From positions 310,001 through 374,000 of the forward strand of contig JAJNPS010000021.1 of NCBI GenBank assembly GCA_021155205.1: a stretch of 64,000 nt of DNA. Direction: 5' to 3'. Source of the stretch: Rhodobacterales bacterium (GTDB taxonomy: Bacteria > Pseudomonadota > Alphaproteobacteria > Rhodobacterales > Rhodobacteraceae). The notes under the pieces were generated by a model that was given only the letters and a program-made list of their open reading frames with translations, was not told the origin of the DNA and did no database searches. The number at the start of each line of letters is the position of its first letter. Within the stretch, counting starts at the first letter, position 1. Below are positions 7,479-15,749 of the stretch, piece by piece. Both the position numbers and the translations under genes were made by a program.

Positions 7479-8561
7479 TCACTTCGGAATGTCGCCCTTG
7501 ATGCCTTCGACGTAGAACGCCATGCCCAGAAGGTCGCCATCGGGTGCGGCCTGGCCTGCGGCCAGCCAGGGCGATCCGTCCTGCTTGTTGATCGGCCCGG
7601 TGAACGGGTGATAGGTTCCCGCCGCGATCGCGTCCCGCAGCGCCTCGGCCTCGGCCTTGACATCCGCTGGCACCGCATCCGTGATCTCGCCGATTTCGAC
7701 CTCGCCCCCGGCGATCCCATCCCATGTGTCCGCCTGCGCATAGGTGCCGTCCATCAATGCCCCGACGCGCTTTACATAGTAAGGCGCCCAGTTGTCGATG
7801 ATCGACGAAACGCGCGGCGACGGCTTGTATTCCGCCATGTCGGACCCTTGCCCGAAGCCGATCACACCCGGAGTCTTGGCAGCCTCGGCCAGTGGTGCCG
7901 TGCTGTCGGTATGCGATGCGATCGCGTCCACGCCCTGTTCGATCATCGCCTTGGCGGCATCGGCTTCTTTTGCCGGATCGAACCAGGTATAGGCCCAGAC
8001 CACCGTGAGTTCGACATTCGGGTTCGCCTTCTTGGCATGCAGGTAATAACTGTTGATCCCCATGATCACCTCGGGGATCGGAAAGGACGCGATATAGCCG
8101 ATCTTGTTCGTCTTGGTCATGCGGCCTGCGATATGGCCAATCACGGCGCGGCCTTCGTAGAACCGGGCATTGTAGGTCGACACGTTGGGCTGGTCGCGCT
8201 TGTAGCCGGTGGCGTGTTCGAACTTCACATCCGGAAACTTGGCGGCCACGGCGTTGGTCGCGTCCATGTACCCGAACGACGTGGTGAAGATGATGTTGCA
8301 TCCGCCCAGCGCCATCTGCGTCATCACGCGTTCGGCGTCGGCCCCTTCGGGCACGTTTTCCTGAAACTGGATTTCAACCTTGTCGCCAAAGGCTGCCTGC
8401 ACCGCCAGCGCCCCCTGGTGGTGCTGATAGGTCCAGCCGCCGTCCCCGATGGGTCCGACATAGATGAAGCAGGCCTTGGTCTTTGCCTGACCAACCGCCA
8501 CGCGACCAAAGCCCGCGGCGAGGCCCAGCGCAACTCCTCCAAGCAGTGTTCTGCGTTTCAT
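7479..8561 (-). CDS. BMP-family ABC transporter substrate-binding protein, probable purine/nucleoside
   Basis: This 360-aa protein has a Tat/Sec-like signal (MKRRTLLGG, then a hydrophobic core ending near VAVGQA) and a mature region of the BMP/Med lipoprotein type (PF02608), for example FIYVGPIGDGGWTY and TSFGYMDATN. Such proteins capture nucleosides or purine bases in the periplasm. Its gene follows two permeases and an ATPase, all downstream of xdhABC, so a xanthine/hypoxanthine or related purine ligand is the best inference. There is no lipobox, so it is soluble rather than lipid-anchored. Confidence 0.88.
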   Translation of the reverse strand: MKRRTLLGGVALGLAAGFGRVAVGQAKTKACFIYVGPIGDGGWTYQHHQGALAVQAAFGDKVEIQFQENVPEGADAERVMTQMALGGCNIIFTTSFGYMDATNAVAAKFPDVKFEHATGYKRDQPNVSTYNARFYEGRAVIGHIAGRMTKTNKIGYIASFPIPEVIMGINSYYLHAKKANPNVELTVVWAYTWFDPAKEADAAKAMIEQGVDAIASHTDSTAPLAEAAKTPGVIGFGQGSDMAEYKPSPRVSSIIDNWAPYYVKRVGALMDGTYAQADTWDGIAGGEVEIGEITDAVPADVKAEAEALRDAIAAGTYHPFTGPINKQDGSPWLAAGQAAPDGDLLGMAFYVEGIKGDIPK

Positions 8562-8615
8562 TCCCGTAGTCTCCCCGTTGTGCGGCGGCGTTAGTGCCCC
8601 CGGCGTTGTTTGCCC

Positions 8616-9545
8616 CTAGCGCGAGGCGTGGAAATTCTGGCCCAGGGCGGCAGGCGCATTAAGGGTTGCACGGCCCCGTCCGGACGACATGATGACCAGT
8701 ACAAGGATGGTTATCAGATAGGGGGCCATCGACAAGTACTCGACAGGAATCGCGGAGCCTGCGGCCTGCAGGTTCAACTGCAGGGCGCTGATGCCGCCGA
8801 AAAGATAGGCACCGATCAGCACCCGCCACGGCTTCCAGCTGGCAAAGACCACGATGGCCAGCGCGATCCACCCCGCCCCCGCTGTGATCCCATCCGTCCA
8901 TTGCGGCACACGCACCAGGCTGACATAGGCCCCGCCCAGACCCGCCATTGCCCCGCCGAACAGGACCGCCAGCACCCGGATCTGCGTGACCTTGTAGCCC
9001 AAGGCATGGGCGGCATCGTGGTTTTCGCCGACCGCCCGCAGGATCAGGCCCGCACGGCTGTACTTCAGTACCCACCAGACCGCCGCGACCAGCAGGATCG
9101 ACAGATAGACCACCCAGTCATGGCTGAAAAGCACACGGCCAAGGAACGGGACATCCTCCAATGGCCCGAACTGCACGTCCGCCGTTGCAGGCGGCTTGAT
9201 CCCGACATAGCCCTGCCCGATCAGGCTGGACAGCCCCAGCCCGAACAACGTCAGCGCCAGCCCCGTCGCCACCTGATTGGTCTGCAGCACCTGCGTCAGC
9301 ACGCCAAAGATCAGCGACAGCGCCGCCGCCCCGAGCGCGCCGCCGACGAAACCCAGATAGGGGTTCCCCGTCAGCACCGCCGTGGCAAACCCGCAGATCG
9401 CCCCCATGATCATCATCCCCTCGACCCCAAGGTTCAGCACACCCGATTTCTCCACAACAAGCTCGCCGGTCGCGGCCAGCATGATCGGGACGGAATTCAC
9501 CATGAGGGATGCGATCAAGAGCGCCGGATCAATGCTGCCGAACAT
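8616..9545 (-). CDS. ABC transporter permease, purine/nucleoside type (second permease)
   Basis: This 309-aa inner-membrane permease of the BPD_transp_2 family (PF02653) shows repeated hydrophobic segments and the family's conserved ELVVEKSGVLNLGVEG stretch near residue 28. It forms the channel together with the upstream permease. The ATG at 9545 shares its A with the stop of the preceding permease (TGATG), so they are translationally coupled. A longer open frame extends to 10484, but that part is a shadow of the other permease and is rejected. Confidence 0.9.
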   Translation of the reverse strand: MFGSIDPALLIASLMVNSVPIMLAATGELVVEKSGVLNLGVEGMMIMGAICGFATAVLTGNPYLGFVGGALGAAALSLIFGVLTQVLQTNQVATGLALTLFGLGLSSLIGQGYVGIKPPATADVQFGPLEDVPFLGRVLFSHDWVVYLSILLVAAVWWVLKYSRAGLILRAVGENHDAAHALGYKVTQIRVLAVLFGGAMAGLGGAYVSLVRVPQWTDGITAGAGWIALAIVVFASWKPWRVLIGAYLFGGISALQLNLQAAGSAIPVEYLSMAPYLITILVLVIMSSGRGRATLNAPAALGQNFHASR

Positions 9546-10630
9546 CACGCCACCTCCCCGGTGCCAAGCCGGATGCGAAAGTTGGTCAGCAGGTCGGTCC
9601 CCAGCAGAAAGAACAGCAGCATCCCCTGAAACGCCTGGATCGCCGCCGAAGGCAGTCCCAGCCCGAACTGCGCCAGTTCCCCGCCGATATAGGTCAGCGC
9701 CATCAAGAGGCCCGCGAACAGGATGCCGACCGGGTTCAACCGGCCCAGAAACGCCACGATGATCGCCGTGAACCCGTAGCCCACATTGAAATCGATGCTG
9801 ATCTGACCCGCCGGTCCCGTCACCTCGAACACCCCCGCCAGCCCTGCCAGCACGCCGGAAATCCCAAGGCACAGCACCACCAGCCGCGCGGGTGACACAC
9901 CTGCAAACCGTGCCGCCCTGGGTGCCTGCCCCGCCAGCTTGATCTGGAACCCCAGGATATGGCGCTGCAACAGGATGTAGCCGGCGATCACCGCCATGAA
10001 GGCCGCGACCACGCCCCAATGCATGCCCGTTCCGGCAATCAGTTCCGGGTTCGCCATCGCGGGGATCTGGTTCAGGTTGCGGCTGCCCGGAAACCCGCCG
10101 CCCTCGGGGTTGCGCAAGGCTCCAAGCGCCATCATCGCCAGGATGTTCTGTGCGACATAGACCAAAAGCAGCGAGACCAGGATTTCGTTGGTGCGGAACA
10201 CCGTCTTCAGGATCGCCGGGATCATCGCCCAGAGAAACCCCCCAAAGGCACCCGCCACGATCATCACCGGAAAGATCAGCCGCGACCCGACAGGATAGAC
10301 CGCCAGCCCGGCCGCCGCCCCGAAGATCGCGCCCATGATGTATTGCCCCTCGGCGCCAATGTTCCAGATGCCGGCGCGGAACCCAAGGCTGAGGCCAATG
10401 GCGATCAGGATCAGGGGGGCGGCCTTGACCAGCAGTTGCGGGCGCGAATAGCTGGCGAACTGCGCGTTGAAAAGCGGGTCCCAAAAGATCGTGCGGATCG
10501 CCTCGAACGGGTTTTTTCCCAGCATCCAGAACATGATCCCGCCCGCGATCATCGTCAGGACCACGGCAAGAAATGGCGAGGCCCTTTGCCAGAAGGCCGA
10601 GGGCGATGGGCGCTTTTCAAGCCTCAGCAT
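9545..10630 (-). CDS. ABC transporter permease, purine/nucleoside type (first permease)
   Basis: This 361-aa membrane protein of the BPD_transp_2 family contains the characteristic GFRAGIWNIGAEGQYIMGA segment near residue 85, together with 8-10 hydrophobic helices. It pairs with the 8616-9545 product. It follows the ATPase gene after a 128-bp gap that holds a dispersed palindromic repeat, so expression of the downstream transporter genes may be uncoupled from, or modulated relative to, the ATPase. Confidence 0.9.
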   Translation of the reverse strand: MLRLEKRPSPSAFWQRASPFLAVVLTMIAGGIMFWMLGKNPFEAIRTIFWDPLFNAQFASYSRPQLLVKAAPLILIAIGLSLGFRAGIWNIGAEGQYIMGAIFGAAAGLAVYPVGSRLIFPVMIVAGAFGGFLWAMIPAILKTVFRTNEILVSLLLVYVAQNILAMMALGALRNPEGGGFPGSRNLNQIPAMANPELIAGTGMHWGVVAAFMAVIAGYILLQRHILGFQIKLAGQAPRAARFAGVSPARLVVLCLGISGVLAGLAGVFEVTGPAGQISIDFNVGYGFTAIIVAFLGRLNPVGILFAGLLMALTYIGGELAQFGLGLPSAAIQAFQGMLLFFLLGTDLLTNFRIRLGTGEVA

Positions 10631-10671
10631 GACAGCCCCCGTTCAAGTTTACGCGCGCCGCATCGGTCATG

Positions 10672-10724
10672 CCTCCCCTCCCTCCGGTGGGGAGGGGCCG
10701 GGGGGACGGGGTTACGGGGTGAGG
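10672..10724. repeat. GC-rich dispersed palindromic repeat between transporter genes
   Basis: CCTCCCC and GGGGAGG arms (10672-10695) are followed by a G-rich tail ending in GGGTGAGG. It is of the same general type as the elements at 13060-13152 and 25705-25755. Such elements are common between genes in alphaproteobacteria; here it separates the ATPase and first permease genes. Confidence 0.6.
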
Positions 10725-10758
10725 CCGCCCGCCCCAGTCTGCCACGGTCATTCGCGCC

Positions 10759-12285
10759 TCACCCATGATGCGCCACCTCCATGCCGTGCGTGCCGCCCAT
10801 CATCAGCCCGATCTCGTCCACCGTCAGCCCCTGCACGGGTCGCGTCTGGGTCAGCCGCCCGCCGTTCAGCGCCGCGAAATCATCGGCGATTTCCAGCAGC
10901 TCATCCAGATCCTGGCTGATCACCACCACCGCCGCCCCGCCCGAGGCGCGGTCCAGGATCGCCTGCCGGATCGCCGCCGCCGCCGCCGCATCCACGCCCC
11001 AGGTCGGCTGGTTGATCACGATCACCGACGGCGTCTGGCTCAGCTCCCGCCCGACGACGAACTTCTGCAGGTTTCCCCCCGACAGCGCCCGCGCCGCGAC
11101 ATGCGTGCCCGGTGTGCGTACGTCGAAATCGCTGACGATCCCGTCGGCAAACTTCTCCGTGGCCACCCAGTCGATGAACCCCCGCCGCGTCAGCCCCTGC
11201 CGTACGGCCCCCGACAGCAACGCATTTTCCACAAGGCTCATATCCGGTGCCGCCGCATGGCCCAGCCGTTCCTCGGGAGCCGCCACCAGCCCCGCACGGC
11301 GCCGGTCCGAAGGCCCCTTGTCGCCCATCGCCCCCCCGGCAATCCGCACGGCCCCCGCTGCCGATTTCAATTCCCCGGACAGCGCCAGCAGCAATTCATC
11401 CTGCCCGTTCCCCGCCACCCCGGCGATCCCCAGAACCTCGCCCTTGCGGACCGCAAAGCCCACATCCTTCAGCGATGTCCCGAACGGAATGGGCGAGGCG
11501 ACCGTCAACCCCGTCACCTCCAGCGCCACCTCGCCCTTCGCCTTGGCGCTGCGGGCGGGCGGCGTCAACACGGCCCCCACCATCAGTTCCGCCATTTCCC
11601 GTGCCGTCCGGTCGCGCGGGGTGCAGGTCGCCACCACCTTGCCGCGGCGCAGGATCGTCGCCGCGTCGCAAAGCGCCCTGATCTCCTCCAGCTTGTGGCT
11701 GATGTAGAGAATAGCCGTCCCTTCCGCCGCAAGCTGCCGCAGGGTCTTGAACAGGATGCAGACCTCTTGCGGGGTCAGCACGGAGGTCGGTTCGTCCATG
11801 ATCAACAACTTCGGGTCCTGCAGCAGGCAGCGGATGATTTCCACCCGCTGCCGCTCGCCCGCCGACAGATCGCCGACCCGGCGCGAAGGGTCGAGCGGCA
11901 GGCCATAAGCCTTCGACACCTCGGCAATGCGGCCCGCAAGGGCGCGCATCCGAGGCGGGTTCTCCATCCCCAGCGCCACGTTTTCGGCCACGTTCAATGC
12001 CTCGAACAGACTGAAATGCTGGAACACCATCGCAACACCCGCGGCCCGCGCCTGCCCTGGCTTGGCGGGCGCATAGGGCTGGCCACGCAGCAGCATCCTG
12101 CCGCTGTCGGGCCGCACCAGCCCGTAGATCATCTTGACCAGTGTCGATTTGCCTGCGCCGTTTTCGCCAAGCAGCGCATGCACCTCGCCGGGAGCAATGG
12201 CAAACGAGACGTCGCTGTTGGCCACCACCCCGGGATAGGCCTTGGTCAGCCCCTCGACCCGCAGCAACCCTTGCGCCAAGTTCAT
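10759..12285 (-). CDS. ABC transporter ATP-binding protein with two ATPase domains (BMP/nucleoside type)
   Basis: This 508-aa tandem ATPase has a complete first domain: Walker A GENGAGKST (about residue 42), signature LSAGERQRVE and Walker B LLIMDEPTS. The second domain is degenerate: GVAGNGQDEL in place of Walker A, LSGGNLQKF as signature, and INQPTWGVD lacking the usual acidic residue. This is usual for the YufO/RbsA-like ATPases that serve BMP importers, where the second site is weak. The ATG at 12285 overlaps the xdhC stop (ATGA) with GGAAGGG upstream. The frame is open back to 12525, but that is inside xdhC. Confidence 0.9.
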   Translation of the reverse strand: MNLAQGLLRVEGLTKAYPGVVANSDVSFAIAPGEVHALLGENGAGKSTLVKMIYGLVRPDSGRMLLRGQPYAPAKPGQARAAGVAMVFQHFSLFEALNVAENVALGMENPPRMRALAGRIAEVSKAYGLPLDPSRRVGDLSAGERQRVEIIRCLLQDPKLLIMDEPTSVLTPQEVCILFKTLRQLAAEGTAILYISHKLEEIRALCDAATILRRGKVVATCTPRDRTAREMAELMVGAVLTPPARSAKAKGEVALEVTGLTVASPIPFGTSLKDVGFAVRKGEVLGIAGVAGNGQDELLLALSGELKSAAGAVRIAGGAMGDKGPSDRRRAGLVAAPEERLGHAAAPDMSLVENALLSGAVRQGLTRRGFIDWVATEKFADGIVSDFDVRTPGTHVAARALSGGNLQKFVVGRELSQTPSVIVINQPTWGVDAAAAAAIRQAILDRASGGAAVVVISQDLDELLEIADDFAALNGGRLTQTRPVQGLTVDEIGLMMGGTHGMEVAHHG

Positions 12286-13373
12286 GCTTTGCGCCCTTCC
12301 TGCATTGGCGAAACGACCTGCCCAGCCAGAAATTCTGCCGCAACCCCGATGGCTATTGCCTGCGGATGCTTGCCCAGGCCGGGATCCCCGATGGGACAGT
12401 CGATCCTTGCAATACTGGCGACCGGATGTCCCAGCGCCGCCAGCCGCGACCGGAACCGCGCCCATTTCGTCGCCGACCCGATCAGCCCGCAGCGCGCGAA
12501 ACCATGGCCCAGCAGCCGGTGGCACAGATCAAGGTCCAGCGCATGCGAATAGGTCAGCACCAGATGCTCGGCTTGCTTGGGTGCATGCGCGACCAGCAGC
12601 CCCGGATTGGCTGCGGGCACAACTGTCACGCCCTCCGGCACCACTTCAGGAAACCGCTCCGCCGCGACATCGACCCAGGTGATCGCCATGCCCGGCAAAG
12701 GGGCGAGCACTGCCACCAATGCGCGGCCGACATGCCCGGCACCCCAGACCCAGACCTGCCGTTGCGCCCGCGCCACGGGTTCCAGAAACCACCCCTGCAG
12801 CAGTTGCGGCACCGGCAAGACCCCTTCACCCCGTGCCCGTGCGATCAGCCGCTTTACCGCCAGCGGCATCTCCCGCCCATCAACGCTGCGCGCAACCACG
12901 CCCGCCTCGACCAAAGGCAGCGCCTGATAAACCTCTGTCAGCACCGTCACCGCGCCACCACAGCATTGCCCGAGCGTGGGTCCCAACGCCACGCGTTCGA
13001 CGCGCGACATTTCCGCATCCGCACCGGGCCGTGCAATCGCGTCAGACGGCAAGCCTCCCCCCCTCACCCCTCTCCCACGGGCGAGGAGAGGCGCAAACAG
13101 CCCCGCGTTGCCCCCCTCTCCGTCCCGGAGAGGGGTTGGGGGACAGGCGGACGCAACGCCGGCATGCTGTCGCGTCGCCAACATCCGCCTTGCCTTCGCG
13201 AGAACTTCCCACTCCAGCGCCCCACCGCCGATCGTCCCCGACTGTCCGCCGTCCCAGATCATCATGGCCGCCCCAACCTCGCGCGGGGATGATCCGACAT
13301 GCGCAGCAATCACCACCCGCGCAATCCGGCCGTGAGCGGCAAGCGCTGCAGAAAGTGCGGCAAGGTCAAACAT
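12282..13373 (-). CDS. xdhC: Xanthine dehydrogenase accessory protein XdhC, carrying an in-frame repeat insertion
   Basis: XdhC binds molybdenum cofactor and helps insert the sulphurated form into XdhB. The N-terminal XdhC/CoxI domain (HVGSSPREVGAAMMI near 25-40, SGTIGGGALE near 45-54, LGQCCGGAV near 134) and a C-terminal Rossmann domain (VWGAGHVGRALV) are present. At 363 aa it is longer than usual. Roughly residues 69-121, between the GGGALE and LGQCCGG blocks, are encoded by a GC-rich palindromic repeat that keeps the frame open. A GGAGGG site lies just before the ATG. The stop overlaps the ATPase start. Whether the insertion is tolerated is unknown, but the flanking motifs are intact. Confidence 0.87.
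   Translation of the reverse strand: MFDLAALSAALAAHGRIARVVIAAHVGSSPREVGAAMMIWDGGQSGTIGGGALEWEVLAKARRMLATRQHAGVASACPPTPLRDGEGGNAGLFAPLLARGRGVRGGGLPSDAIARPGADAEMSRVERVALGPTLGQCCGGAVTVLTEVYQALPLVEAGVVARSVDGREMPLAVKRLIARARGEGVLPVPQLLQGWFLEPVARAQRQVWVWGAGHVGRALVAVLAPLPGMAITWVDVAAERFPEVVPEGVTVVPAANPGLLVAHAPKQAEHLVLTYSHALDLDLCHRLLGHGFARCGLIGSATKWARFRSRLAALGHPVASIARIDCPIGDPGLGKHPQAIAIGVAAEFLAGQVVSPMQEGRKA
13060..13152. repeat. Dispersed palindromic repeat inserted within xdhC
   Basis: Two hairpins are visible: CCTCTCC/GGAGAGG around 13075-13095 and CCCCTCTCC/GGAGAGGGG around 13115-13137, followed by GTTGGGGGACAGG. This is the look of an alphaproteobacterial intergenic repeat, yet it lies inside the coding frame of xdhC and is read through without a stop. 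Confidence 0.7.
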
Positions 13374-13430
13374 CCCGCCCTCCAGGAATTTTCGGCGAGA
13401 ATTTTGGGCTCCCTGACGTTGCGCGAAGCA

Positions 13431-15749
13431 TCATGCCCGATCCCCCACGCGCTGCACCGCCATCAGCACCTGCTCCGCTGTTGCGGGCGCGTTCAGGGCC
13501 GGATAAACCGTCCCATCCCCACACGCCGCGACCGCGTCCGACAGCGCCATCAACACCGATATGCCCAGCATCAGGGGCGGCTCGCCCACCGCCTTGGACT
13601 TGCCCACAGTGTCCTCGGCGTTCTCACGACCCCACAAGCCGACGTTGAACACCCGGGGCCGGTCCGAACAGGCCGGGATCTTGTAGGTCGATGGCGCATG
13701 CGTCGCCAGGCGCCCCTTGCCGTCCCAGACCAGTTCCTCCGTCGTCAGCCACCCGGCCCCCTGAACATAGGCCCCCTCGATCTGCCCGATGTCGAGCGCG
13801 GGGTTCAGGCTGGTCCCCGTATCATGCAAAATATCCGCCCGCAGGATGCGGTTTTCCCCGGTCAGCCGGTCGATCACCACTTCGCTGACCGCCGCCCCAT
13901 AGGCAAAGTAGTAGAACGGCCGCCCCGTCCCCCGCACCCGGTCCCAGACGATCTTTGGCGTTGCGTAGAATCCGGTCGAGGACAGCGAAATCCGCGCCTG
14001 ATAGGCCCAGGCCACCACTTGCGCGAACCCGTAAACTTCACCCGCGACGCGCACCGTGCCGTCCACGAACCGTACGGCATCCGCCTTTGTCTGATGCTTG
14101 TCGGCGATGAACCCCGCCATCCGGTCGCGGATCACCTCGGCCGCCTGCCTTGCCGCCATCCCGTTCAGGTCAGACCCCGAACTTGCCGCCGTGGCCGAGG
14201 TGTTCGGCACCTTGCCGGTATCCGTCGCGGTGATCTTCACGACGCCGGTATCGACGCCAAAAACCCCCGCCACCACCTGCGCGACCTTCTGGTTCAGCCC
14301 CTGACCCATCTCGGTACCGCCATGGTTCAGATGGATCGAGCCGTCCTGATACACATGCACCAGCGCCCCCGCCTGATTGAGCCAGGTCAGCGTGAACGAG
14401 ATCCCGAACTTCACCGGCGTCAGCGCGATCCCCCGCTTCAGGATCGGGCTTTTCGCATTCCAGGCCGCAATCTCGGCACGCCGCGCCGCCAACCCCGAGG
14501 ACCGCTCCAACTCCGCCACCAGGTCATGCCCGATGAAATCTCCGACCGGCATGTGATAGGGCGTCGTCTGCGCTTTCTTCTCTTTCGAAATATCCCCGCC
14601 GGAGGCTTTCGCCGCCCGATAGAAATTCACCCGCCGAACGTCCAAGGGGTCGCACCCGACCACATGCGCGATGTGATCCATTACCCGCTCGATCCCCAGC
14701 ATCCCCTGCGGCCCGCCAAAACCCCGAAATGCCGTTGCGCTCTGGGTATTTGTCTTCAGCCGATGCGACTCAATCCGGATGTCGGACAGATGATAGCAAT
14801 TGTCCGCATGCAGCATCGCCCGATCCGCCACAGGCAGGCTTAGATCCTGCGACCACCCGCAGCGGAACAGATGCACAAATTCCAGCCCCAGCACCCGGCC
14901 CGTCGCGTCCACCCCCGCGCGGTACGTGATCCGCAGGTCATGCCGCTTGCCGGTGATGACCATGTCGTCGTCGCGGTCATAGCGCATCTTGCAGGGCCGC
15001 CCGGTCGCCTTCGCCGCCACCGCACAGGCGATGGCCAGGGCGTTTCCCTGGGATTCCTTGCCGCCGAACCCCCCGCCCATCCGGCGCGTCTCGACCCGCA
15101 CCGCGCTCATCGGCAAATGCAGCGCGTGGGCGACCTTGTGCTGCACCTCGGTCGGGTGCTGGGTCGAGGACAGCACATGCATCCCGTCCTCTTGCGGGAT
15201 CGCCGCCGCCACCTGGCCCTCAAGGTAGAAATGCTCCTGTCCGCCGACCTCCATCGACCCCTCGACAACATGCGCAGCGTCCGAGATCGCCCGCGCGGCA
15301 TCCCCTTTGGCCCAGATGATCGGCCCCGCCTCGAACCGGCTGTTCGCCGCCAGCGCCTGATCCACCGTCAGGATCGCGGGCAGTTCCCGATAGTTGACGC
15401 GGCCCAGTGCCGCCGCCTTGCGGGCTGCAAGGTGACTATCCGCCACCACCAGAAACACCGGCTGTCCGGCATAGTGAACTTTCCCCACCGCCAGCAAAGG
15501 CTCGTCGTGTGCCGAGGGGCTGCAATCCGGCATGTCCAGCAGGTCCGCCGACGAAAAAACCATCACGACGCCCGGAGCTTTGCGAACCGCGTCAAGATCC
15601 ATGCCCACGATCTCGCCATGCGCAACGCTTGACAACCCGTAGGCCAGATGCAGCGTTCCCACCGGCAACGGCACGTCATCGACATACCGCGCCCCGCCCG
15701 TCACATGCAGGGGTGCTGCGTCATGGGGCAGGGACAGACCCGCATTCAT
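13431..15749 (-). CDS. xdhB: Xanthine dehydrogenase molybdopterin-binding subunit XdhB
   Basis: This 772-aa subunit carries the molybdenum active site that hydroxylates hypoxanthine to xanthine and xanthine to urate. Visible landmarks are GGGFGGKESQ (about residue 228), the arginine-bearing FRGFGGPQGM (about 340), GGTEMGQGLNQK, and near the C-terminus VGEPPLMLG, which holds the catalytic Glu of the R. capsulatus enzyme. Length matches the bacterial split-subunit form (about 777 aa). The ATG at 15749 overlaps the xdhA stop (ATGA). The frame stays open to 16088, but this is within xdhA and is rejected. Confidence 0.95.
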   Translation of the reverse strand: MNAGLSLPHDAAPLHVTGGARYVDDVPLPVGTLHLAYGLSSVAHGEIVGMDLDAVRKAPGVVMVFSSADLLDMPDCSPSAHDEPLLAVGKVHYAGQPVFLVVADSHLAARKAAALGRVNYRELPAILTVDQALAANSRFEAGPIIWAKGDAARAISDAAHVVEGSMEVGGQEHFYLEGQVAAAIPQEDGMHVLSSTQHPTEVQHKVAHALHLPMSAVRVETRRMGGGFGGKESQGNALAIACAVAAKATGRPCKMRYDRDDDMVITGKRHDLRITYRAGVDATGRVLGLEFVHLFRCGWSQDLSLPVADRAMLHADNCYHLSDIRIESHRLKTNTQSATAFRGFGGPQGMLGIERVMDHIAHVVGCDPLDVRRVNFYRAAKASGGDISKEKKAQTTPYHMPVGDFIGHDLVAELERSSGLAARRAEIAAWNAKSPILKRGIALTPVKFGISFTLTWLNQAGALVHVYQDGSIHLNHGGTEMGQGLNQKVAQVVAGVFGVDTGVVKITATDTGKVPNTSATAASSGSDLNGMAARQAAEVIRDRMAGFIADKHQTKADAVRFVDGTVRVAGEVYGFAQVVAWAYQARISLSSTGFYATPKIVWDRVRGTGRPFYYFAYGAAVSEVVIDRLTGENRILRADILHDTGTSLNPALDIGQIEGAYVQGAGWLTTEELVWDGKGRLATHAPSTYKIPACSDRPRVFNVGLWGRENAEDTVGKSKAVGEPPLMLGISVLMALSDAVAACGDGTVYPALNAPATAEQVLMAVQRVGDRA

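Noticed and set aside
8616..10484. 622-codon frame covering both permeases, and extended frames before the nucleoside ATPase, xdhB, amn, VOC-cupin and GH42
   Set aside because: The N-terminal parts are shadows of the neighbouring gene in another frame. Conserved N-termini, ribosome-binding sites and four-base overlaps fix the internal starts.
10631..10758. CRISPR-like or tRNA-like element
   Set aside because: It is a single palindromic repeat unit; no regularly spaced repeats exist anywhere in the window.
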